The translations under genes and the position numbers were made by a program. This document shows, piece by piece, positions 22,992 through 33,929 of a stretch of 64,000 nucleotides of DNA (positions are counted from its first letter, which is position 1; each line of letters begins with the position of its first letter). The DNA is from Typha latifolia (lineage: Eukaryota; Streptophyta; Magnoliopsida; Poales; Typhaceae): contig CM034111.1 of assembly GCA_019914945.1 (NCBI GenBank), positions 1,984,001 to 2,048,000 of the forward strand, in the 5' to 3' direction. The notes beneath the pieces were generated by a model that made no database searches, had not been told where the DNA came from, and saw nothing but the letters and a program-made list of their open reading frames with translations.

Positions 22992-24152
22992 ATGGCGGAT
23001 CCCGATCCAACCACCACCACCTCCTCCTCCTCCTCCATATCATCTCCTACTTCTTCCGCCGCCTGCCAAAGATGCGGCGGCCCCACCTGTCACCGTCCTT
23101 CGGTCCCAACCGGCGCCCCATGGTCTTCCTCCTCCCCTCCCCCTGCCTACCGCCCGATCCGCGCTCCCGCCATTAACGCCCCCATCAACACCGCTGCCAT
23201 AGTCCTCGCCCCGGTCCCCCAACCCCTCCCTGTCCCCGTCGCCTCCCCTCCTTTCTCCTTCCAAAACCCTGCCAAACACATCTCCTCTGTTGAAGACATC
23301 CACATCTTCAATTCGTCCCCTTCTGGCCGCCACTTCCTCGGCTTCGTCGCCGCCCTCTCCCACTCCGTCAACGGCCGTAAACTCTCCGATCCCCTCCCTT
23401 CCCCTCTCTCCCGACCCCTCTCCTCCCTCCTCTCCCTCCTTTCTTCCCTCTCCTCTTGGATCGACTCCTTCCCCCCTCTCCCCCACGCTTCCCGATATGG
23501 AAACCCTGCCTTCCGCTCATGGCACGAGAAGCTCGTTTCCGACTCACAATCCCTTCTCCTCCCTGTCCTCCCCGAAGAATTCTACCCCGCCGCCATCGAA
23601 TTGGTGCCCTACCTCCTCGACTCCTTCGGCAACCCCGCAAGAATCGACTACGGCACCGGCCACGAGACCAACTTCGCTGCCTTCCTCTACTGCCTAGCCC
23701 GCCTCGGCCTTATACAAGAAGCCGACTACCCCGCCCTCGTCCTCCGCGTCTTCACCGCATACATCGATCTCATGCGCAGGTTGCAGAGTACGTACTCCTT
23801 GGAACCCGCGGGCTCGCATGGGGTTTGGGGGCTCGATGATTACCATTTCCTTCCGTTCATATTTGGATCTGCACAGCTGATCGATCATAAGTATATGAAG
23901 CCCAAATCAATCCATAACGCGGATATCTTGGAGAATTTTGCCAATGAATACATGTATCTTGCTTGTGTGGTGTTTGTGAAAAAGGAGAAGAAGGGGGCGT
24001 TTGCGGAGCATTCGCCTATGCTGGATGATATCAGTGGGGTGCCGACGTGGAGCAAGGTGAATAGTGGGTTGTTGAAGATGTACAAGGCCGAGTTGCTCGA
24101 GAAGGTGCCCATCATGCAGCATTTCCTCTTCGGATCGCTCATCAAATGGTAG
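22992..24152 (+). CDS. PTPA: Serine/threonine-protein phosphatase 2A activator (PTPA)
   Basis: A 386-residue protein of the PTPA family, a peptidyl-prolyl isomerase-like activator that helps bring the PP2A catalytic subunit to its active state with ATP and Mg. Residues 1-90 are a low-complexity Ser/Pro/Ala-rich leader typical of plant forms, with a CQRCGG motif. The conserved domain runs from about residue 95 to the end. It includes the DYGTGHETNF signature, GVWGLDDYHFLPF, the FANEYMYLACV helix and the HFLFGSLIKW end. Length fits the plant family (about 390). The coding part is a single open frame with no intron. The terminal TGG-TAG could instead be split by a splice donor, which would add only one or two residues. 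The start is the first ATG of the frame, after a TGGGCC motif about 110 bases upstream. Confidence 0.95.
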   Translation: MADPDPTTTTSSSSSISSPTSSAACQRCGGPTCHRPSVPTGAPWSSSSPPPAYRPIRAPAINAPINTAAIVLAPVPQPLPVPVASPPFSFQNPAKHISSVEDIHIFNSSPSGRHFLGFVAALSHSVNGRKLSDPLPSPLSRPLSSLLSLLSSLSSWIDSFPPLPHASRYGNPAFRSWHEKLVSDSQSLLLPVLPEEFYPAAIELVPYLLDSFGNPARIDYGTGHETNFAAFLYCLARLGLIQEADYPALVLRVFTAYIDLMRRLQSTYSLEPAGSHGVWGLDDYHFLPFIFGSAQLIDHKYMKPKSIHNADILENFANEYMYLACVVFVKKEKKGAFAEHSPMLDDISGVPTWSKVNSGLLKMYKAELLEKVPIMQHFLFGSLIKW

Positions 24153-27100
24153 AATACCTGTTCTTTGCTTTAAAGTTTTTTATTTTTATTGGAATATGTG
24201 AGTTCTTTGATTTTTTAGATGTATTGTGGTGCATTATTTTCTAGGTGATGGTATAGTAGCCATCATTTGGTCTCAGAAGTACTTACTGGTTTTGAGATTT
24301 GATCTGAGGAGGAAAAAGAATCTTGTTTATAGTTTTAGTATTTCTAACTTAAATCATCTTATTAGGATTGTGGAAGCAAAATTGTCAGGCAAAAATTCTC
24401 TGAGAGGTGCGGACTAAAAAAGTTCAAGAAAAGAAAGAGAGAGATAATCAAATCACACCATCTCTATAAAATGCCAGAATTATCTAAGAAAAGATTGGGC
24501 TACTAACATTAAACTTCTTATTGTTTGAGCAAATATAATGCTATCCCAAGTTTCTGATATTGCTATCCATTCGTTTCCTCTTTTTTTTTCTTATTTCTTG
24601 TTTTCTTTTCTCCCTTTCTCTGGTCTCTTCCTCAAAATGCGAAATTTGCAATTCTGGTTCTCTCCAGTCTCCACCGTATCCCTCTTGAACATTTTCCAAT
24701 TGTTCTAATGCATTTACGGTTATTGTCTCTGTGAACATAGTAGCTAAATTATCCCACTGTATGGCATAAGGTAGATATTGTATAATCATTCATTTTCCAG
24801 TACTTTTTTTTTCCATTCCTCTGTGTAAATAGCCCAATATAGTTTCATAGTCAATAACATCTTCACCATCAAGAGTAACAATCAGCCGAAGAACACCTTA
24901 CATTGATGGGTGTTGAGGACCCATATCCACTATAATTCACATTTGAATACATAAAAGTTTGTCATGTTCCTATAGAACCTAATAGTAAATACCCCGATAA
25001 AAAAAGAAACTCCAGATATTTGCTGTCTTCCTGTTCTTCTGTTTCAGAGGAAGGTGCTTAAAAAAATAAAGGATTAATACTTTTTTATTTTGGATAATTT
25101 AGATATTTAGGGACCAGGATATGATTGGTCAATTGTGATCTCTATTACAAGTGGTAAGTCTTGAAATTGCTGATATATATTCACACTATAGATTAGAATT
25201 GTCTTTGTTGAATTTTTTTTTTTCATGAAGATGGAGTAATGGTGATGCTCTGCATTTGCTTGGAATGTACAAGAAGGTTGGAAATCATTTTGAAGTATTG
25301 TAGCACCAGCATTTGCTCTAATGAGCACTTACTTGCCTAGCAAAGGTTCTTATTTATCATATGAACGGTGTGCTATATTAGACCTGTCGTAAGCTGAACC
25401 CCAGATGGAATTTGAGCTCATAACAAGGAACCTGAATTTCTTAGTGGATAATAGATAATTTCTTTACAACTGTGGGAAGAAGGGAATTTTATTAGAAGCC
25501 TCACGAGGTTGATGCCAGAAAGGCCAATAATCTGGACTGATATTGACACCTGGTTGTAAATAAATAAAAATTGTCAATTATTTCATGAAGCCTTCTCCAA
25601 TTAGATTTTCTTCTTGTCATGATTGCTTAATATTGTTGCGCATTCCTGGAAAAAGCTGAATATGTGGACAGAGCTACTAATTGCTCTACTATAATTGTTG
25701 CAATGCAGTGCCTCCTCTTTGAGCTACTGGTGTTTTAAGATTCACAACTTTACTGAAGATTTTTCTTGATTCATGTCATATATCATGTGACCTAATTAAA
25801 ATCCTCTATTTAATAAAAAGTTTATTTTCCTTTCAGATATATTAGCTTCTTATATTATCATTTGTATGCATGTAGTTTGGTTATCTTTAATGGCATTTAA
25901 CATATGTTAGTTTGTCCTTGAGCAGTTGACCTTCCCATTGACCTACCTAGGAAATTAGGTTTTGGGAACGCAAAAGTATGTTCGCTTATATGTTGAAAAT
26001 AATCCAAGTAGAAGTAACCAATTTATCCAACTTGTGTTTATAGAAATGAGACCCAAATGCTGGATGAAGTATGGACTTACTCTATATCCTTGGTTTCCTC
26101 CATGTCTAGGGAAAGTGAAGGGTTATTCAAAGTAATAGCATAAAAGGTCAAGAGGCTTCCAGTTCTATCCATTTAAGGCTGATGCCAGTCTCTCCTTTTG
26201 CTTTTCTGTTTGAAGACTTCTCTGACTGTTGGTTTATACTTAAATCCATGAAATGAAAGTGTTCAACTAATCAAAGTTCTATGTCCATGTAATAGATTTA
26301 TCATGCTAAATGTGCTAAAGTTGATTGGTGTGACAACTTTTTTCTACTGCCAAAGCTAGGATTTGCTTAACCTCAAGGCTCAAGCGCTAATTGACCATTT
26401 GGTCAACTTTTACCTTATCATATTCACAAGCATTGTGCTATCTTTCTCTTTATCATTATCATAATATGCTATATTGACCATTTAGTCGATTTTTACCTTA
26501 TCATATTCATTAGCATTTGCTATCTTTCTCTTAATCGTCATCATAATATGCTATATTGACCATTTAGTCAATTTTTACCTTATCATATTTATAGGCATTG
26601 TGCTATCTTTCTCTTTATCATTATTATAGTATGCTAAATATTCATGACCCAAAAAATTCTCTGTCAATGTACTTTTGGAAAATCAACAATTATTTGTCAG
26701 AACTAGAGAGATTTGTAGCTAAGGATGCCAAAAGCCACCAAAAGAGAAGCAGACCATTAATGCCTCCCACTAATTACATACTTAATGCAATTCAAAATGA
26801 CAAATAAATTGACCATATGTTATACATTCAGTTATTTATTTTTATAAGAGGTGGATATGCATTCTTTGACTAAGTAATATATGTACTTGTTCATTTTGTT
26901 GGCAATATAGATAATTGAATAACCATCAACCTTATTGTTTCTAGTATGCTTCGCAGATGATTTCGTCACAAATCACGACAATAATTTCGCTCTTTGATCA
27001 TGCTGCAAGATACTAATAGCATAACTAAAAATGTGTATCTTGGAGTTATTGTGACCTCAAGTTTCTATATATTATAGTTGTTTTGTCAAATTTTGATGTA

Positions 27101-28849
27101 TAGATAAGTGGGAGAAAATATTGAAACCTTTAGCTTTTAGCTTACTCTCATCTTAATTGGAGTTGTTATGAATTCTTGATCCTAATCATTATATTGTTCA
27201 TTTTGATGTTTGGGTGAGCTAATGCCTTTCTCAAGTCTCAACGCCGATACATGCTTATGTTGAATTTTACTTGAATCTATGGAACTCGAGTGCTAGACCA
27301 ACCTGCCTACTGCTAGTTTTTTATTTTTCTTGTATCAAGAACTAGTAGTCAAATGCTCTCAGGGTTTGAAGTACCAATTTTGATATTGGTCCAAATTGGG
27401 CTTCTGGGTTTTCAATTTTGGTTGTTATGTAGTTTTAAGGTTTCATCAAGTAGTATTCAAACAATAGAGAATGTCTTTTGGAAACTAACTGACCAGATTA
27501 ATGACAAAAGGCTTGTGTCCTAAGTAATAATAATTTGCAACCAGGTCAGCCTTCATTATAGCTGTTTTTGTTTTGATATATTTAATTTGGAACTCATTGC
27601 TAGTTGCACATAGATGTAGACAGATGTATATTCAGAGTGAAAATTGCTGCATAAGATTGGATTTCACAGAATAATTAGTATTAGGAACTATTTTATATAT
27701 CAGATTGTAAGCAAATTAAGAACGCGCAAAATATGGGAAGCTATATGTTGCTATATCTCTTAAAGAACTTCTACTAAGCTTAAAACATTCTGTTGTCTCA
27801 CATGTACAATCAAACCAATTGGATGGTTTAACTTCTCAATTAGTTATCTGTACTGTAGCTAAGGTATGGCTAGATCTGATTTATTTAAGTCCATCTAATC
27901 TAAGTATCCTAGTTCATGCGCACCCACTTTGTCTCTCGGCTAGTTGTTCTCTCTTCAGTATAATATCTTAGTATCTGCAATCTACTTCGACCCTCTATGG
28001 TGTCCAATGGCCCTGGTGATGCAGGACAACGTCTCAGTTGTAGAGTTGAGAAAAAATAGGAAAAAATAATTAAACCCGTGGAATCCACCAACTTGGGTGT
28101 TGGAATCCACCGACGTTGGAATCCACCAACGAACACTTAATATGCAAAAACTCTTAAAAATTTTATTAACCCATAAAAGATGATTACAAGCCTTTATATA
28201 GGTAAAATAAAATAAAAGACAAAAGATGAAAATAGCCCTAAAAGGTGGCTAGTCACAACCCTCGTTAAGTTAAAGGGCCATAGGTGCAGCCCTTTTGTGT
28301 CTATGAGAATAGACGTGACGAAAAGTAGTATCTCCACCACCTAGCCCGTTGTCCTTTCTTGCTGAGACTATCTGATTGATTGTTGTTCAATGTCTTGATC
28401 TTTATTTTCCGAGTACATACTTTTATTTTAGTACATTGTACTAAACTTTTTACACTAATTATGCAGTTGTTATGCTGGTACCTGATTTCTCTTCTATAGT
28501 TGGCAATCAATGTTTCTTCTGTGTTAGTATTTGTGCAGATGGGCATTTTCCGTCCTCCATTGTCATGTTGCTGAGCTAATACATGTGTTGTTGTTTGTAT
28601 ATTTTAGTCTTTAATACTCAACATTCGTGAGCTCGTTTCAGTACATTTACCAATTTCTTGAACTTATTAAATTATTATGTTCTGTGTAACTATTTCATTC
28701 TTCCGCTATATTTATATGGTTTTCTATGCCATCTGTCTAATGGATATAGGAGCTGATTTATTCATAATATTTAGTTTCTATATGAAAGCAGGAAATATTG
28801 CAAATAGTTTATTAATAATATCAGATCTATATTTTTATGTTGGACAGGG
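24153..28849. other. Long gene-free stretch downstream of PTPA
   Basis: About 4.7 kb with only short random frames. It is AT-rich and contains a three-copy ~82-base tandem repeat at 26391-26640 and a small repeated phrase GGAATCCACC at 28079-28130. It could be intergenic or one large terminal intron of PTPA. Nothing else can be supported. Confidence 0.5.
26391..26640. repeat. Three-copy ~82-bp tandem repeat
   Basis: Copies begin at 26391, 26474 and 26556, each opening with TTGACCATTT and continuing through a TTTTTACCTTATCATATT core. The third copy decays after about 80 bases. The array is AT-rich and has no coding potential. Confidence 0.9.
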
Positions 28850-29100
28850 ATGGCTGAGACAGAAGATAAGGACCCTTTTCGGGGTCAGATTTCAAAGACC
28901 CAGCACGTTTTGGTGAAGAATGTGATCATATTACGAACTGAGTTTGATCTTAGTATAGGGTTCAAATATTGACATAATAAGATTTTGGGGTATTGTATTG
29001 TGGTTTCTTCTTGACGTTATATTTGTTAAGAATGTTGTGTAAGCAATTGGCGTTGTGCCACCATTTACAGAAGTTTAGTAACATGGATCCTTTTCTTCTT
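28850..29100 (+). other. Possible terminal exon / 3' UTR of PTPA
   Basis: An acceptor-like GGACAG at about 28844-28849 precedes a more GC-balanced block. Joined to a donor inside the apparent TGG-TAG end of PTPA, it would restore Trp, add Asp-Gly and then stop. This is speculative: the donor is weak and the intron would be about 4.7 kb. Confidence 0.3.
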
Positions 29101-29451
29101 TAAAGTTAACAGGTGATGAGATCTCACCTTTTAATCAAGGAGACTTCGTCTCCAGGTCGACTAACCTTGATTGTTTACGTTTATTCTCTAAATCTCCAGA
29201 TAAGTAGCTATAGTTTTTCCTCGACATGCTATATTTTGACTAAGAAATTCTATGTATTAGCTATAGCACAAAAATCACATACATTATACGAGTCAAATCT
29301 GTTCCCTTTTTAGGTAAATACAAACACAAACTTCTGTGTCAACCTATCCGGTAATTGGATTGGATCATTGCGTCACGCAGTTCAAACTTAAGATGCTCAT
29401 AACCGATTAGCCCGAGTTGCCTTTTTAATTGCCTTTTTCTGTAGACTGATC

Positions 29452-29889
29452 TTAGAAGCTTAGGAACACAACAAAGATCCCGAGGATCCAGTCAAGAGCG
29501 ACTGGCATATAGGTTAGGGAAGCAAGATTGTGCGCAGCCACATTGTTAATCCTGCTTGTGTAGGAGATTTTGAAGTTGGTGTTGGACGAGAGGATCCCTC
29601 TGCAATCGTGGATAATAAGGACTGGGCGATGCACGGCAGCACTCTGGTCCGGCAACTGTAGGCCAGTCGGCAAAGGGTTGGAAGAGGCGAGACCTGAGGC
29701 CATTCTGACAAACATCTCAGAGGATGCCTGTATGCTTCTGTAAGACGTGGTTGTTTTGACCTGTTTCTGGCTTTTCCAGATAAGAATGAACAGTTTGACA
29801 GCTTCAGACATCAAAGGAGCTCCCTCCCCATTCAGGAGTAACATTCGCATCACACTATTTATCAAAAGAACTGCTAACAGAATGACCAA
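29452..29889 (-). pseudogene. Decayed LINE-type RNase H-like fragment
   Basis: A 145-codon open frame on the minus strand. Its C-terminal third resembles the end of the reverse-transcriptase-like RNase H domain of plant non-LTR elements: a Cys-Arg-Gly-Ile-Leu segment, then a strand with Lys-Ile, then Arg-x-Asn-Asn-x-Ala-Ala-His-Asn-Leu-Ala. An upstream Ile-Trp-Lys segment also fits that family. There is no reverse transcriptase, no element ends and no start context, so it is most likely a remnant. The call rests on motif spacing only. Confidence 0.4.
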
Positions 29890-30334
29890 ATATTCATAAG
29901 AACTGCCGATAGCATCTAACTAAACTTTAGTTCTCGAAAGGCACAGATTAGTATAGAAGGTGATAAAAAGTGCAAAAGAGATAAATAGTTGAAAAGAGAA
30001 GATACAACCCTGCACAACCTTCCAAACAACAGAAAGATGCCATTATCAGCTGTGCAACGGCTTCTTGATCAATACATATAGTGAAAGCAGGATGATTTTG
30101 ATGTCTCTATGTATGCTATCTCTCCCTAAGATATTATATGCTAAATTTTCATGTTGCTGATAATGGCGAAACAAATTCCAGAAAGTTACGAATCAGTTAG
30201 CATGATTTTGGAAGTACATAACAGCAGTTCCAAGTGAACTAGTACAACTAGAAAATAAAGAAATGATTCTCCTGGATAACTCCAACGCTAGACTAGCAGG
30301 GCATGGTGCAAAACCTTCATTAAACCACAGACCG
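29890..30334. other. 3' flank of the PABN gene
   Basis: Probably includes the 3' untranslated region of the minus-strand poly(A)-binding protein gene. No separate gene is seen. Confidence 0.5.
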
Positions 30335-33177
30335 TCAAAAATATGGTCTATATCGCATTGGCCTACGGAATCTGGGAACTTTCCTGCAAAAGGAGGCAAA
30401 AGTTCATCATGACATGAAAAAGATAAAGAAGTAAACAAGAACTGCCAAAACAAATAGATGAAATTCATGAGCCAGGGAAAAGATTTACTCACCCATAACC
30501 ATAGGGAGAGTAGAAATATGGTGGCATGTATGGCCTCCTGAACCGATAGCCCAGGTAGGGATTGAAGCGCCGAGGGCGATACTGCTTCATGCCAGGAACA
30601 TTAGTTCTTTTAGCTGCTACCTGTCGAACCAATCTCAAATAGAGGGGAAAGTGAGATGAGAACTGCAGGTAAGATTTTTCTCAAATAGAACAAATGAGAA
30701 GCTCCATAGAGTAACACACTTTTAGCTGACGACCATGTAACTCAGATTCATTCAAGAGAATAGCCTCCTGAACACCCTCAACCTCCAAAAATTCCACATA
30801 AGCAAAACCTTTTGGCTGGCCAAACTTGTCAGTCAGGATTGTCACTCTGTTCACAGTTCCACAAGATTGAAAATGCTGCTGCACTTCTTCAGGGGTGCAT
30901 GCATAATCAACCTGTAGCACATGTTCATCATGAGATAACAGATTTGTGGTATTTGAGAGAAGTCATAAATGGCGGGAATTAATGCTACTGGATAGAACTT
31001 AGAAGATTTAAGATAGCTACTTAGTCTACACGCAGATAGTACAAAAAATCTGAGGTAAAAACATTCTTCCACATTGATTTCACTATTCAAAAAATAATGC
31101 CTGATATCCAGTAAGTTGCTTAAAGAATGTGTATGAACCTCTATGCATAACCTACAAGAGTGTAGCTAAGATGGCTATATGCTATGATCTTAGCTCAAAG
31201 CTAAGATACCTGTTTCATATTGACATCATCATCTTCCTTGTAGTTTAACATAGTTCTTGTCCAATATAGAATCACCAGAATAGGTCCCATCATGTTTCCC
31301 AAGGAAAAAAAAAACCACAGCTAAGAAAGATAAACACAGCTTAACTTTTAATCATTGACATGACAAATGACATTTAGTTAAGCACCACAGTGTCTATTAT
31401 GCAGCAACCAAGAAGGTAAAAAATGAAAAGAGCAACAGACAAATATAGGTTACAAATGGAATACCAGAAGAATATCAGACAACAAACAAAATTGTAGCAA
31501 ATCAGTACCTCAAATGGAGCATGTTTGAGAGGGCTAATAAATTTAGAAAATGATGGAAGAAAGAGCAACACATGAAAAGCTACTAAAGTAACAAGGATGA
31601 TAGATCCAAGCTCACATTGTAAGCTGAAAATAATAATTATACTCTAGAATTACACCCAGCCTAGTAAGGTTTCACTGTATAAGGCTGCACTTATATGTCG
31701 TACCTATGTGTGGTGCCAATAGTGCTCATGTTGACAAGATTTATAAACTTTTGGGGGCTGATGCAGGTCAGTCCAAAGTCCTTCCAGACCTGAGTTTCAA
31801 GAGCTACTCCAGTTACCAACATTTGGCCTCCCTTCCATCAGACCTTCACCCACTTTTCCCTTCTTAATCTCCTAGGAACAGGAACAATTTTATCCTTGGT
31901 TACACAATTCCTTTTTTTTTTCCTTTTTGCGTTTCTTTTCCTTTTTCTTTTCTTCTTGCAACCAAGTAATTCTTAAACCTTTTTTTTTTTCTTAGCCTTT
32001 TGATCCTTCATGTTAATTTTTCAATTTTTGTTGTTTCTAATGTATCATAACTTCTTTTTTCCATTTCCTTTTGGTGTCTTTCTTTCTTATCCCCACCGAA
32101 TTATTGAATTTCAAAAGCTTGATGAATGAAAATTGACCCTGCGATCATCATTAGAATACAGTCAAAAGGAAAACTAACTTCAGAAGATAAGGAAGGCAGA
32201 GATAAATGAGTAAATCTTTGGACAGAAAAGATTTTAAAGACAACATCCATGCTAATAGCTCCTTCCCTGCATTAGTAAAATGACGCCTCTAGTACATGTG
32301 TGATGAATATGCTGCATAGCATGTGTGTATAAGTGTAAGCCTCTGATATCAAATATATACTAAGTTACAAACTAGGAGTTAATGAACAACCAAATTAAAA
32401 GCTATAAGATGTAGCCAGAATATTTAACATGCAATAAAAATGATCAAGAAAACTTACATTTCCAACAAATACTGACCGAGAATCCACCTCCTCCTTAGAT
32501 GCTTGACTAGCAGCAGCAGCAGGATCTACATAGTACAACATACATGTTTTTATGTCATTTTATTAACACACATTAGAAAACCAAAAAAAGAAAACTATGA
32601 AGAGGCATTCTCATGAAATACAAGATCGGATAATACTATTCACATTTCGAGGTTTCAGTACAACAGAAATTATTCTGAGTTCATGAAAGCATAGTGAGTC
32701 AATTAAAAATATATTCAACACGATTATGTATGCAGGTCGTATAAACATTCAAATGTGCAATAAAGAAAGAGAGACAAAGGATATTTTACCGCACACAACT
32801 TATTAAATCGTAGAAGTCATAAAAAAAAATTAATGGCAGGAAAAGGAGATGCTATTTCCTAAAACCATTATATAATCGGCTATTTTGATGAGCGGCACGA
32901 AACCTTGTACGGCTCCCATATCCTTCTCGACCTTGGCCTGCATCTCGCGGAGGGCGGCGGCCTCCTCCTCCATCTCCTTCAGCCGCTTCTTCATCTCGTC
33001 GAGCTCCTGAAACTGTCATTAGCACTAGGGTTAGAGAAGGAGAAGAGGGGACGAAAGGAGGAGGGGGAACGAGACCTTGACGGCGTCTTCGTCGGCCCGG
33101 GCCATGTCGACGTCGCCCTCCATATCTCCCTCGTCGGGTATCTCTTGGCCGTACACCTCGTGCTCCTCTTCCTCCAT
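30335..33177 (-). CDS. PABN: Nuclear polyadenylate-binding protein (PABN / PABPN1-like), 6 exons
   Basis: Rebuilt coding exons on the minus strand: 33076-33177, 32904-33006, 32458-32525, 30720-30911, 30493-30620 and 30335-30383. All junctions are GT-AG and in phase, giving 213 residues, close to other plant PABN proteins. The N-terminus is acidic (runs of Glu/Asp). A coiled-coil segment rich in Lys, Glu and Met follows (about residues 35-67). One RRM runs from about residue 86, with RNP2 SVFVGNV at 86-92 and RNP1 KGFAYVEF at 125-132. The tail has Arg/Tyr-rich sequence ([19 protein letters not shown]) like PABPN1. In this family the RRM binds poly(A) in the nucleus and the coiled coil stimulates poly(A) polymerase. 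The start is the ATG that opens the acidic segment; an in-frame ATG 18 codons earlier lies in an Arg-rich stretch and was not used. Confidence 0.92.
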
Positions 33178-33929
33178 CGCTCTCACTCTCACTCTCATCC
33201 GGTGAAGCACTGAAGCTTGTAATTTACGCATCGACCCCCCTACCTTTAATATTCACGGAGTCCGTGTGCGGCTCGGTGCAATGCGGACTTCTGGTCCGGC
33301 TAAACGAGTTCTGCTTTCGTGCTTTAGTTCGAAATACGAACGAGTGTAACCATTGCTATATCTGATATCTACGCTATAGAAAAACCTACAATATCTCTTT
33401 ATATTTGGCTTTGCAATCTATATTTCTTCAATTAATCCATCCAAATGCTTTATTCTCATCCTTTATGTGTATAGTTATAAGCAAATACATATTATGAAAA
33501 TGTTCTTTGCAACGAAGTGCAGTTTTTTTATTCCAATAAATAGAGCAGAACCGTTTTCAAATGATAACTAAATTCAACTGAGCACTAATAGGTTACATCA
33601 TGCAAGATCTGACTAACATCCCAGAAAGTGCATCCACCCTGAGAAAGAGAAGAAAATTTTGATGATGACTAATCCATTCAGCATTCGGTGAAACTTCTGT
33701 TGCTATTGACCTATGTTGAAACTTTTGCTGCTAGATAGTCCTGTTACAACAACATTAATCCATGCCAATTGCAATGACCGCGATGTGGTGGGTCTAGGGG
33801 CAGACATGGTCAAATCAATTGGAGTTCTCAATGACAGTTTACAAGTGATTGCTAACCACATTAGCTGCTTCCAAAACTTCAAGTCAGCAACTGCAGAGTG
33901 ACCTCAAAATTTTCAACCATACTTTCAAT
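33178..33929. other. Spacer between PABN promoter and NSUN2/TRM4 3' end
   Basis: Holds the promoter and leader of the minus-strand PABN gene, with short CTCTCA repeats just upstream of its ATG, and the 3' untranslated region of the methyltransferase gene. Both genes are on the minus strand. No further gene is seen. Confidence 0.5.

Noticed and set aside
23040..23486. A 148-codon minus-strand open frame opposite PTPA
   Set aside because: Gly/Glu/Arg low-complexity antisense of the Ser/Pro-rich PTPA leader; no family match.
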